Source: Treponema zioleckii (lineage in GTDB: Bacteria; Spirochaetota; Spirochaetia; Treponematales; Treponemataceae). Taken from it: DNA of 43,494 nucleotides. Made by a program: the position numbers and the translations under genes. Below, in pieces: positions 8,135-15,327 of the stretch; within the stretch, counting starts at the first letter, position 1, and the number at the start of each line of letters is the position of its first letter. The notes under the pieces are model-generated. The model did not search any database, was not told where the DNA came from, and saw only the letters and a list, made by a program, of their open reading frames with translations. The DNA lies in the NCBI RefSeq assembly GCF_014737315.1, contig NZ_JPUF01000035.1, forward strand, positions 1 to 43,494, written 5' to 3'.

Positions 8135-9958
8135 ATGACTGCTAATGAATTACGCTCAAAATACATTGAGTTCTTTAAATCAAAAAATCACGTTGAGATT
8201 TCTGGACAGTCTTTGATTCCAGAAAATGACCCGTCCGTACTTTTTACAATGGCCGGAATGCATCCGCTCGTTCCTTATCTTTTGGGTGAAAAACATCCTT
8301 CTGGAACACGTCTTACGGATTATCAGAAATGTATTCGCACCGGCGACATTGACGAAGTTGGTGACCCAAGCCATCTTACTTGTTTTGAGATGCTCGGAAA
8401 CTGGTCTTTGGGCGATTATTTCAAAAAAGAGTCAATCGCATTTTCTTATGAATTCCTCACAAGTCCAAAGTGGCTCGGTCTTGACCCTAAAAAAATCAGC
8501 GTAACCGTTTTTGCCGGTGACGACAACGCACCTCGTGACGAGGAAGCCGCTTCTTATTGGAAAGAAAACGGAATGCCAGAGGATAAAATTGCTTATCTTC
8601 CAGCCAGCGACAACTGGTGGGCGGCTGGTCCTACAGGCCCTTGCGGACCTGATACAGAAATCTTCTACTGGGTTGGCGAGGGACTTCCTCCTGTCGGCTC
8701 TAACAAAGGCACAGATTCCGCAAACTGGATGGAAATCTGGAACAACGTTTTTATGCAGTATAACCGCGTTGACGAGAAGACTCTTCTTCCTCTCGAAAAG
8801 AAAAACGTTGATACAGGAATGGGACTTGAGAGAACGAACTGTATTCTCCAGGGAAAAACTTCGGTTTACCTCACAGAGGTTTTCCAGCCGATTATCGCAA
8901 AAATCGAAGAACTTTCTTCCTATAAATATGGCACGGACGCCGAAAAAGACAAGTCTGTACGAATCATTGCGGACCATGCCCGTGCATCTGTATTCATCAT
9001 CGGAGACCAGCGTGGAGTTAGCCCTTCAAATGTTGGTGCAGGCTATGTTCTTCGCCGACTCATCCGTCGCGCAGTTCGCCACGGAATGAAACTTGGCATT
9101 GAAAAGGCTTTCCTTGCAGAAATCGCAGAGTCTGTAATCGAAAACTTCAAGATTGCTTATTCAGAACTTGAGCAGAATGCCGAGAAAATCAAGAAAGAAC
9201 TTACAGCCGAGGAAACTAAATTCCGTGAGACTTTGAAAAAAGGCGAGAATGAATTCCAGAAACTTCTTCCAAATTTGATGAAGAATCCTAAAAAAATCAT
9301 CTCAGGAAAGGTCGCTTACAATCTTTACGAGACTTACGGATTCCCGCTTGAGCTTACTCAGGAACTTGGTGCCGAGAATGGCTTTACCGTTGATATTGAA
9401 GGCTTCAAGGCTGCCGAGAAAAAGCACCAGGAAGCTTCAAAATCACTTGATGCAGGAAAGGCAAAGGGCGGTCTTGCGGAGCAGTCTGACACTACGACAA
9501 AGTACCACACTGCGACGCACCTCTTGCAGCAGGCTTTGGTTGAGGTTTTGGGCGAGCAGGTTGCTCAGAAAGGTTCAAACATCAACAACGAGCGAATGAG
9601 ATTTGACTTTACTTTCGAGCGTCCAATGACAAAAGAAGAAATTCAGAAAGTTCAGGACATCGTAAACGAAAAAATCAAGGAAGATCTCCCTGTAACTATG
9701 CAGGTGATGACTCTCGACGAGGCTAAGGCTGAGGGCGCAAGGGCTTTGTTCGCAAACAAATATGGCGAGCAGGTAAAAGTTTACACGATTGGACGTGACC
9801 CAAAAACTGACTGGTTCTCTAAGGAAGTTTGCGGTGGCCCGCACGTTCAGCACACTGCACAGATTGGCGACTTTAAAATCGAGAAGGAACAGTCTTCTTC
9901 CGCTGGCGTTCGCCGAATCCGCGCTACGATTTCTGGTGGACTTCCGCTAGAATCATAG
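8135..9958 (+). CDS. alaS: Alanyl-tRNA synthetase, short form
   Basis: 607 residues. It charges tRNA-Ala with alanine (class II synthetase). The catalytic core is complete from MTANELRSKYIEFFKSKNH through the core motifs (CFEMLGNWSLGDYFKKE, GPTGPCGPDTEIFYW). The tRNA-recognition region (GYVLRRLIRRAVRHG) follows, then the editing domain with its zinc ligands HTATH and CGGPHVQH. The protein ends right after the editing domain, so the C-terminal DHHA1/C-Ala segment of longer enzymes (about 875 residues in E. coli) is missing. From memory, spirochete AlaRS proteins are similarly short, so this is lineage-typical, not truncation. No strong ribosome binding site precedes the ATG. A separate co-directional cluster follows after a 256-base spacer. 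Confidence 0.97.
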   Translation: MTANELRSKYIEFFKSKNHVEISGQSLIPENDPSVLFTMAGMHPLVPYLLGEKHPSGTRLTDYQKCIRTGDIDEVGDPSHLTCFEMLGNWSLGDYFKKESIAFSYEFLTSPKWLGLDPKKISVTVFAGDDNAPRDEEAASYWKENGMPEDKIAYLPASDNWWAAGPTGPCGPDTEIFYWVGEGLPPVGSNKGTDSANWMEIWNNVFMQYNRVDEKTLLPLEKKNVDTGMGLERTNCILQGKTSVYLTEVFQPIIAKIEELSSYKYGTDAEKDKSVRIIADHARASVFIIGDQRGVSPSNVGAGYVLRRLIRRAVRHGMKLGIEKAFLAEIAESVIENFKIAYSELEQNAEKIKKELTAEETKFRETLKKGENEFQKLLPNLMKNPKKIISGKVAYNLYETYGFPLELTQELGAENGFTVDIEGFKAAEKKHQEASKSLDAGKAKGGLAEQSDTTTKYHTATHLLQQALVEVLGEQVAQKGSNINNERMRFDFTFERPMTKEEIQKVQDIVNEKIKEDLPVTMQVMTLDEAKAEGARALFANKYGEQVKVYTIGRDPKTDWFSKEVCGGPHVQHTAQIGDFKIEKEQSSSAGVRRIRATISGGLPLES

Positions 9959-10045
9959 AAAATTGTGTAACGAATTTTGTTCATAAGCATTAAATAGTTA
10001 AACCATAAAAAAACGTTATGGTCTTAACCGAAATGCCATTGGTAG

Positions 10046-10078
10046 AATCCCGTTTTCCTTTTTTGGGTGAACGGGATT
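10046..10078. promoter_or_regulatory. Hairpin in the alaS-surA spacer
   Basis: AATCCCGTT (10046-10054) pairs perfectly with AACGGGATT (10070-10078) across a T-rich loop. There is no U tract after the second arm, so it does not look like an intrinsic terminator. It may stabilise or attenuate the transcript leading into the downstream gene. Confidence 0.35.
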
Positions 10079-10214
10079 TCGGCAATAGAATTGGCTTCTG
10101 TTTGACAGAATTCAATGTAACAAATTTTATAAGAATTTGTTCTGAAATTGCCGAAATTTATTCTGTGGATTGAAAAAATTCGGTAATAGAAAAATAAATG
10201 AAGAGGTTTTTGAA

Positions 10215-11294
10215 ATGAAGCGTTTCGCTCTTGCACTAACATTATTTTTTACTTTAGCAGCAAATTTGATTGCGCAGGCTGATTTAACTCCGTTGGTAAT
10301 TGTTAAATTGAATAAATCTGAGACAATCACACTAAAACAACTTAAAACAAGAGTTGAGATGTATCAGAAACAGAACAATATCCAGTCTTTTACAGCTGAG
10401 CAGAAAAAAGAAATTTTGGATGCTATGGTTGATGAAAAACTTGTTGTTCAGGCCGCACAGAAAGCCGGAATGAATCTTACAGATTCTCAGGTGAATCAGT
10501 ATTTTTTGCAGAGCTTGAGTCAGCAGGTTGGCCGACAGGTTACAGAAGCTCAGTTTGCTGATTTGGTAAAAAAACAGTATAACAAGACTTTGGATGAATT
10601 TTTTAAGCAGCAGATTGGAATGAACACGACTGATTACAAGAATTTCTTAAAAAATCAGTTGATTGCACAGCAGTATGTTCTTCAGCAGAAGAAAGATGAA
10701 ATTCAGAAAGTTGCATGTACCGATGAGGAAATTAGAAAATTCTATGAATTGAACAAATCATCTTTCGTTCAGAATGATATGGTAAAATTGTTCCTTGTTG
10801 TTGTTCCAAAAGGAACTGATGCTAATGGGGCAAAGACTAAAGCTACGAAGATGCTTAACGATGTTAAGGAAAAGAAATTGACTTATGACCAGATTAAGGT
10901 TGGTTCTACAAAAGACAATTCTTATCAGGGCGGTGAGCTTCTTATTCAAAAGTCAGCTTTGCATGCACAGCAACTTGGTATTTCTTACAACGATTTGATT
11001 GAATTATTTGGTCGTGATGTAGGTTATATATCTGGTTTGAATGAAACCGACAATGATTTTCAGTTCTATTCAATCAGAGCAAAATATACCGCAAAAATGC
11101 TTGGTTTGGCCGATGTTGTTCGTCCAGACACAACGATTACGGTGTATGATTATATAAAATCCAACTTGACCCAGCAGAAACAGGGCCAGGCTCTTATTGG
11201 GGCTGTTCAGAGCATTACAAAGTCTCTTGACAAGCCGGAAAATGTTGATCGCAAAAAGACTGGCGATGAACTCTTGAAATTGCTTAATTGGTAA
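10215..11294 (+). CDS. Periplasmic parvulin-type peptidyl-prolyl isomerase (SurA-like)
   Basis: 359 residues from the ATG at 10215, chosen for GAAGAGG about 8 bases upstream and the signal peptide it exposes (MKRFALALTLFFTLAANLIA, then QAD). Residues about 40-170 form a helical SurA N-terminal chaperone region (EQKKEILDAMVDEKLVVQAA). Residues about 180-310 resemble a rotamase domain (EEIRKFYELNKSSFV, KLFLVVVPKGTD), although several parvulin catalytic positions are not clearly conserved. The expected role is a periplasmic chaperone for outer-membrane proteins. The stop lies 4 bases before nusB, so the two are co-transcribed; the same neighbours are found, as I recall, around T. pallidum Tpn39b. 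Confidence 0.8.
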   Translation: MKRFALALTLFFTLAANLIAQADLTPLVIVKLNKSETITLKQLKTRVEMYQKQNNIQSFTAEQKKEILDAMVDEKLVVQAAQKAGMNLTDSQVNQYFLQSLSQQVGRQVTEAQFADLVKKQYNKTLDEFFKQQIGMNTTDYKNFLKNQLIAQQYVLQQKKDEIQKVACTDEEIRKFYELNKSSFVQNDMVKLFLVVVPKGTDANGAKTKATKMLNDVKEKKLTYDQIKVGSTKDNSYQGGELLIQKSALHAQQLGISYNDLIELFGRDVGYISGLNETDNDFQFYSIRAKYTAKMLGLADVVRPDTTITVYDYIKSNLTQQKQGQALIGAVQSITKSLDKPENVDRKKTGDELLKLLNW

Positions 11295-11298
11295 ATTA

Positions 11299-11721
11299 AT
11301 GTCACGAAGAAAAAGTAGAATTATTGCCTTTCAAGGATTGTATTCTCTTGAAGTCGGAAAAATTCCGCTTGATGATGTTTTGGCATTGTCTTGGGTGAAC
11401 AAAGCGGATGTTGAGTCGTTTAATTCTGAGGAAGGTGCGTTCGCACGCCTTTTGATTGCTGGTACTGTCGAGCACCTTTCAGAAATTGACGAGCTTATAA
11501 AAAAGAATCTTACAACCTGGGATTTTGACCGAGTTAATAAGGTTTCTCTTTCTGTGCTAAGGATGAGTATTTTTTCCTTGCTTTATCAGAAAGATATTTT
11601 ACCATCTATAGTAATTGATGAAGCGATAAATATTTCACGTGAATTTGGTCCAGATGATTCATTTAAGTTTGTAAATGCTCTTTTGGATAATATTAGAAAA
11701 TCTATGGATGCGAAAAATTAG
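11299..11721 (+). CDS. nusB: Transcription antitermination factor NusB
   Basis: 140 residues. NusB binds boxA RNA with NusE (S10) and promotes antitermination, mainly on rRNA operons. The protein is all-helical with the expected N-terminus (SRRKSRIIAFQGLYSLEVG) and the typical C-terminal stretch LPSIVIDEAINISREFGPDD followed by KFVNALLDNI. The length is normal. It sits between the parvulin-type gene (4-base gap) and the TPR lipoprotein gene (3-base gap), implying translational coupling in one operon. Confidence 0.93.
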   Translation: MSRRKSRIIAFQGLYSLEVGKIPLDDVLALSWVNKADVESFNSEEGAFARLLIAGTVEHLSEIDELIKKNLTTWDFDRVNKVSLSVLRMSIFSLLYQKDILPSIVIDEAINISREFGPDDSFKFVNALLDNIRKSMDAKN

Positions 11722-11724
11722 CCT

Positions 11725-13560
11725 ATGACATTTTCTTTTGTCCTTTTACGAAAAAAGTCTGTATACGCTTGTTTTGTGAGTGCGCTTGTTCTTTTTGTTG
11801 CTGGATTTGGACTAGTTTCATGTCAGTCGGAAGACAAGTCTCTCTCGTACATGTCTGCAATTGGTGTTGCTGATAATCTTATTCGCTCAGGAAAGGCTGG
11901 TGAAGCGATTGAGCATCTTAAGCGGGCTGAGCGTTATGCTGCGAGTCCAGCTGCTAAGATTGGTGTTTACAGGCGTTACATAACAATTGGCGAAAACAAA
12001 CTTGCGGAGCAGGTGCTTGTAAAGGGATTGAAGAAAATTTCTGAGAACTTGGAACTTTCGGCAGTTTATGGTCAGTTTTTGCTCAGAACAGGTCGTGTTT
12101 CAGAGGCTGTAAAAGTTACCGAGGTTCTATCAGGAACAAAATATGGCTCAATTCATTCTGAGGCTGTCCTAAAGAATAATTTTAGCGATGCGACTGATAT
12201 CGTTTCTTTTAATAAATCTTATATTGATTCTGATTTTCGGACAGTCTACGAAGATATTTTTAAAAGCACTGAAGACAATCATTGGTTGATGAATGCAGCC
12301 CTTATCTATCTTGCAAAAGGAGATTATATTACGGCTGCTAATTTTCAGGTTCCTAACATGCGTTTTGCAGATTCTGAGGAAGCTTATTTTTGGTCTTTGG
12401 TGCAGTTTGATTCTGAGAATTATGAGCTTTGTCTTTATGACTTGCAGCAGGTTAAAGCTGGAAAATTCAAGGCTGAGTGCGTTTCTCTCACTTCAGATGC
12501 GATGATGAAAATTGGAGAGCCTGAGGCTGCCGCTCATGCCCGCGAAGCATTCTTGGAAGACGCTCTTGCAACGAATGTGGATATTCCGCCAGTTTTGGCC
12601 GTAAACAGTGCTATTTCTGAATACAACAAAAAAAATTACTCTTCTGCTTATAATTTATTGCTTTCAACAATGGAAAAATACCCGGAGTATTCTCCTGCGA
12701 TGATAACTTACGCAAAATTCGCTTGGGAAGAATCTTCTCCTCCTGAAATGACGGATTTGGAGAAGATGGTTCGCGAGACAGATTTGCGTACTGCCCGAAT
12801 GAAGGCAATGGATGAGCGCCCTCATTTTTTGGTTTCTGATGCACTTGCTCGTATGGAAAAGTGTATTGAAACTCAGAAAAAGGAAGGGCGTGCGACCGAC
12901 GACGATTTGCAGATGGAGCGGCTTTCGCTTTTCTTGAAGTCAAAGTCTTCTATGCCGTTAAAGGCGCGGGTTTCTGAGATTTGGAAGGAGCTTGAAAAGA
13001 ATGAAGAAGGGGTAAATCTTTATCCGTCAAAGCTCGTTCAGTTTGCCGTTCAGAAATTCTTGTTTTATGGCATGGTTGATGATGCCCGAACACTTTTTAT
13101 GAATTTTGTTAGCGCGAAATATTTGAATTCAGAAGAGCAAAGTAGGCTAAAGTCAAAAAAGAAAGCTGATGCTGATGTATATTACGATGTTTTTGGTGGA
13201 GAGCGAAAAGTTTCTGTCAAAAATATTCCTGAGTCCGTTATGCGCAGCGCATTTGGCGAACAAATTGCTAAATCGGTGGATTCGCTTGAAGTTTGGGAAG
13301 TTGAGATGGCTGCATATTTTGCCTTGCTTGATAATAACCATGTTGTTGCTCGTAAGTTGTATGAGTACGTTGTTTTTAAAACTGGTGGTGTCGTAAATGA
13401 TTTGAAGCGAGGTGTCTTTGGAGCGATTTCTCCAATGGCGGCTACGTCTTCTTCCGCAAATCTTGCAATGATTTATAGTGGTCTTGGAGAGAAGAAAAAT
13501 GCGCTTGATTTATATGGTCTTGCCTCTGGAAAAGAAAAAAATAAAACGTCTGAAGGCTGA
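11725..13560 (+). CDS. TPR-repeat lipoprotein, 3' end frameshifted
   Basis: 611 residues in the uninterrupted frame. A signal sequence ends in a lipobox (VAGFGLVSC, Cys33). The rest is helical, with TPR-like units such as IRSGKAGEAIEHLKRAERYA, YGQFLLRTGRVSEAVKV and LAMIYSGLGEKKNALDLYGL. The frame stops at 13560 just after an A7 run (13535-13541). Removing one A lets translation continue to 13774, adding another TPR (ADLLYRIAKIQFGQGDTQQA), for about 682 residues in total. The role is probably envelope protein-protein interaction; the conserved position after nusB suggests a link to the neighbouring chaperone. Either the end is truly truncated or the run length is an error. Confidence 0.75.
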   Translation: MTFSFVLLRKKSVYACFVSALVLFVAGFGLVSCQSEDKSLSYMSAIGVADNLIRSGKAGEAIEHLKRAERYAASPAAKIGVYRRYITIGENKLAEQVLVKGLKKISENLELSAVYGQFLLRTGRVSEAVKVTEVLSGTKYGSIHSEAVLKNNFSDATDIVSFNKSYIDSDFRTVYEDIFKSTEDNHWLMNAALIYLAKGDYITAANFQVPNMRFADSEEAYFWSLVQFDSENYELCLYDLQQVKAGKFKAECVSLTSDAMMKIGEPEAAAHAREAFLEDALATNVDIPPVLAVNSAISEYNKKNYSSAYNLLLSTMEKYPEYSPAMITYAKFAWEESSPPEMTDLEKMVRETDLRTARMKAMDERPHFLVSDALARMEKCIETQKKEGRATDDDLQMERLSLFLKSKSSMPLKARVSEIWKELEKNEEGVNLYPSKLVQFAVQKFLFYGMVDDARTLFMNFVSAKYLNSEEQSRLKSKKKADADVYYDVFGGERKVSVKNIPESVMRSAFGEQIAKSVDSLEVWEVEMAAYFALLDNNHVVARKLYEYVVFKTGGVVNDLKRGVFGAISPMAATSSSANLAMIYSGLGEKKNALDLYGLASGKEKNKTSEG

Positions 13561-13774
13561 TTTGCTTTATCGAATTGCAAAGATTCAATTTGGTCAGGGG
13601 GATACTCAGCAGGCAGTCTTGTCTTTGGATTATTGTCTTGCGCTTGATTCTCAGAATGCTGATGCGAGACTTTTAAGGCGTACTATTGACGCTTCAACGA
13701 ATAATAAAGTTGAAAATGATACTTTTAGCGGCAAAAATGGTATCGACAAGGCTGATGATAAAACTGTTCTATAA
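13541..13774 (+). pseudogene. Out-of-frame C-terminal TPR of the preceding lipoprotein
   Basis: This frame reads IKRLKADLLYRIAKIQFGQG and then DTQQAVLSLDYCLALDSQNA, a complete TPR that naturally continues the lipoprotein ending at 13560. It has no start codon context or ribosome binding site of its own, so I read it as the displaced tail of that gene. Confidence 0.7.
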
Positions 13775-13811
13775 AAATATAAAAAATAGAAAGCAAAAAT
13801 GATTTTGAGAT

Positions 13812-13866
13812 AAAACAAAAAGGGGTATCAACCGATTTTTAGTTGGTTGATACCCCTTTTGTTTTT
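13812..13866. terminator. Bidirectional intrinsic terminator
   Basis: A long stem pairs AGGGGTATCAACC with GGTTGATACCCCT around the loop GATTTTTAGTT. It is flanked by an A-rich 5' side and a T-rich 3' side that extend the pairing with one bulged base. With U tracts on both strands it can end both the nusB-TPR transcript (plus) and groES (minus), which converge here. Confidence 0.93.
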
Positions 13867-13875
13867 GTATGCAAA

Positions 13876-14148
13876 TTACTCAACAACTGCGATGATGTCT
13901 GCATTCTTGACGATGAGGTATTCCTCGCCGTCAATTTTAACCTGTGTTCCTGAATATTTGTCGTACATTACGCGGTCACCGACTTTTACAGAAATCTTTT
14001 CTTTTTCGGTTCCTGGACCAACAGCTTCTACAGTAGCAGTCTGGGTTTTTTCCTGTGCTGTTTCTGGAATGATAATTCCGCTTGCAGTCTTTGTTTCTGC
14101 CTTTTCCTGTTTCAAAAGAACTCTGTCTGCCAGTGGTTTAAGTTTCAT
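13876..14148 (-). CDS. groES: Co-chaperonin GroES
   Basis: 90 residues. GroES caps the GroEL folding chamber. It has the canonical start [14 protein letters not shown], the mobile loop [12 protein letters not shown] that contacts GroEL, and [20 protein letters not shown] at the base of the dome. The start at 14148 is supported by GGAGG upstream; an in-frame ATG further upstream would add eight non-family residues. groEL is not adjacent and must lie elsewhere. No CIRCE operator is visible; a consensus-like promoter lies at 14193-14222. Confidence 0.96.
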   Translation of the reverse strand: MKLKPLADRVLLKQEKAETKTASGIIIPETAQEKTQTATVEAVGPGTEKEKISVKVGDRVMYDKYSGTQVKIDGEEYLIVKNADIIAVVE

Positions 14149-14192
14149 ATAAATGCCTCCAAAATATTTCATAAAAGATTGCTATTAGCGTA

Positions 14193-14222
14193 AATATAGT
14201 AAGGGTTATTACAAAACGTCAA
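14193..14222 (-). promoter_or_regulatory. Sigma-70-type promoter for groES
   Basis: On the minus strand TTGACG (14222-14217) is followed after 18 bases by TATATT (14198-14193), about 45 bases before the groES start. Both hexamers are close to consensus. No repressor operator is recognised next to it. Confidence 0.6.
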
Positions 14223-14438
14223 TATTTTTTTTAATTTTTGTTTTACTGGGTCAAAATGACTCATTTATGATTTAATAAAAATGTGGTGTGTCAAAATTTC
14301 TTGAAAATCTAGAAGTATATACTAATAAAATGCAAAATCGTCAAGTTTTTTTTTGGAAAATAAGTGATTTTTTAAGGTTGGCTGAAGAAAAATTAAAAAT
14401 TGTCATTTTTTTTAGATTTTTTTGTCGAAAATCAAAAG

Positions 14439-14455
14439 TTGGCACGTATCTTGCT
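14439..14455 (+). promoter_or_regulatory. Sigma-54 (-24/-12) promoter before the sigma factor gene
   Basis: TTGGCACGTATCTTGCT matches the sigma-54 consensus TGGCACG-N4-TTGCT. The invariant GG (14441-14442) and GC (14453-14454) are exactly 10 bases apart. Transcription would begin near 14466, leaving a leader of about 28 bases with GAAGGAG (14479-14485) before the ATG at 14494. This implies control by RpoN and an enhancer-binding activator, neither of which is encoded in this window. Confidence 0.8.
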
Positions 14456-14493
14456 ATATATAAAGTGACAATAATTTTGAAGGAGATTCGATT

Positions 14494-15327
14494 ATGAAAG
14501 ACGATATTTTTTCTATTTATATGGCTCAGGTTGGTAAAATCCCACTTTTGTCTGCTGATGAGGAGACCGAACTTCTTAAAAAAGCCTCGAAAGGTGATGT
14601 TTCTGCGAAAAATAGGATAGTTGAATCGAATCTTCGTTTTGTTGTAAAAATTGCACGTGATTATTTGAATCGTGGTCTTGATTTTGAAGATTTGGTTAAC
14701 GAAGGAAATGCGGGACTTATGACCGCTGTGGATCATTTTGACCCATCTATGAATGTTCGTTTTATTACTTATGCTGTTTGGTGGATTCGTCAGACGATTT
14801 CTAAGGCCGTTAACGAGAAAGGCAGAATGATTCGCCTGCCGCTTAATAAAGTGAATGAGCTTGTTCAGATTGAGAAGGTTCGAAAAATACTGGGAACCGA
14901 AAAATCTGAAGATGAGATTGTGAGTGAGGTTTCGAAACTTTTGAATATGAAAGAATCCAGAGTTCGAGACTTGCTTGCTAGCAGCCGTTCAACTAAAAGT
15001 CTTGATGCGCCGAAAAATAACGATGATGCTAGCGACGGTACTTTTGGCGAACTTTTGGCCGATGAGCGTTATGCAGTGCCGGAAGAAGAAGTTATGAATC
15101 GTGCTTTGCATTCAGAAATTGAGTCAGCTTTGAAGACTTTGAAACCTCGTGAAGAAAAAGTTATCCGCTTGCGATACGGGCTTAACGGCGATAAACCAAA
15201 ATCTTTGAAAGAAATTGGCGATATTTGCGGGCTTACAAAAGAGCGAATCCGACAGATTGAAAAAAATGCCATAACGACTTTGAGAATGCCTTCGAGAAGC
15301 CGAAGGCTGGAAGGTTTTGTAGCTTAA
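14494..15327 (+). CDS. RpoS/RpoD-type (group 2) sigma factor
   Basis: 277 residues. It directs RNA polymerase to alternative promoters. Region 1.2 (DDIFSIYMAQVGKIPLLSAD) starts at the N-terminus with no long region 1.1. Region 2 follows (NLRFVVKIARDYLNRGLDFE, DHFDPSMNVRFITYAVWWIR), then region 3 (LNKVNELVQIEKVRKILG) and region 4 with the helix-turn-helix SLKEIGDICGLTKERIRQIE. The compact form fits the RpoS-like sigma found, as I recall, at this position in T. pallidum. It is preceded by a sigma-54 promoter, which recalls the RpoN-RpoS cascade of Borrelia. The gene converges on recG and the two share the stop sequence TTAA. Confidence 0.92.
   Translation: MKDDIFSIYMAQVGKIPLLSADEETELLKKASKGDVSAKNRIVESNLRFVVKIARDYLNRGLDFEDLVNEGNAGLMTAVDHFDPSMNVRFITYAVWWIRQTISKAVNEKGRMIRLPLNKVNELVQIEKVRKILGTEKSEDEIVSEVSKLLNMKESRVRDLLASSRSTKSLDAPKNNDDASDGTFGELLADERYAVPEEEVMNRALHSEIESALKTLKPREEKVIRLRYGLNGDKPKSLKEIGDICGLTKERIRQIEKNAITTLRMPSRSRRLEGFVA

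Noticed and set aside
8135..9958. AlaRS as a truncated pseudogene
   Set aside because: The catalytic and editing domains are complete, and spirochete enzymes are, as I recall, of this length.
14149..14222. CIRCE heat-shock operator before groES
   Set aside because: No TTAGCACTC-N9-GAGTGCTAA sequence; only a standard promoter is present.
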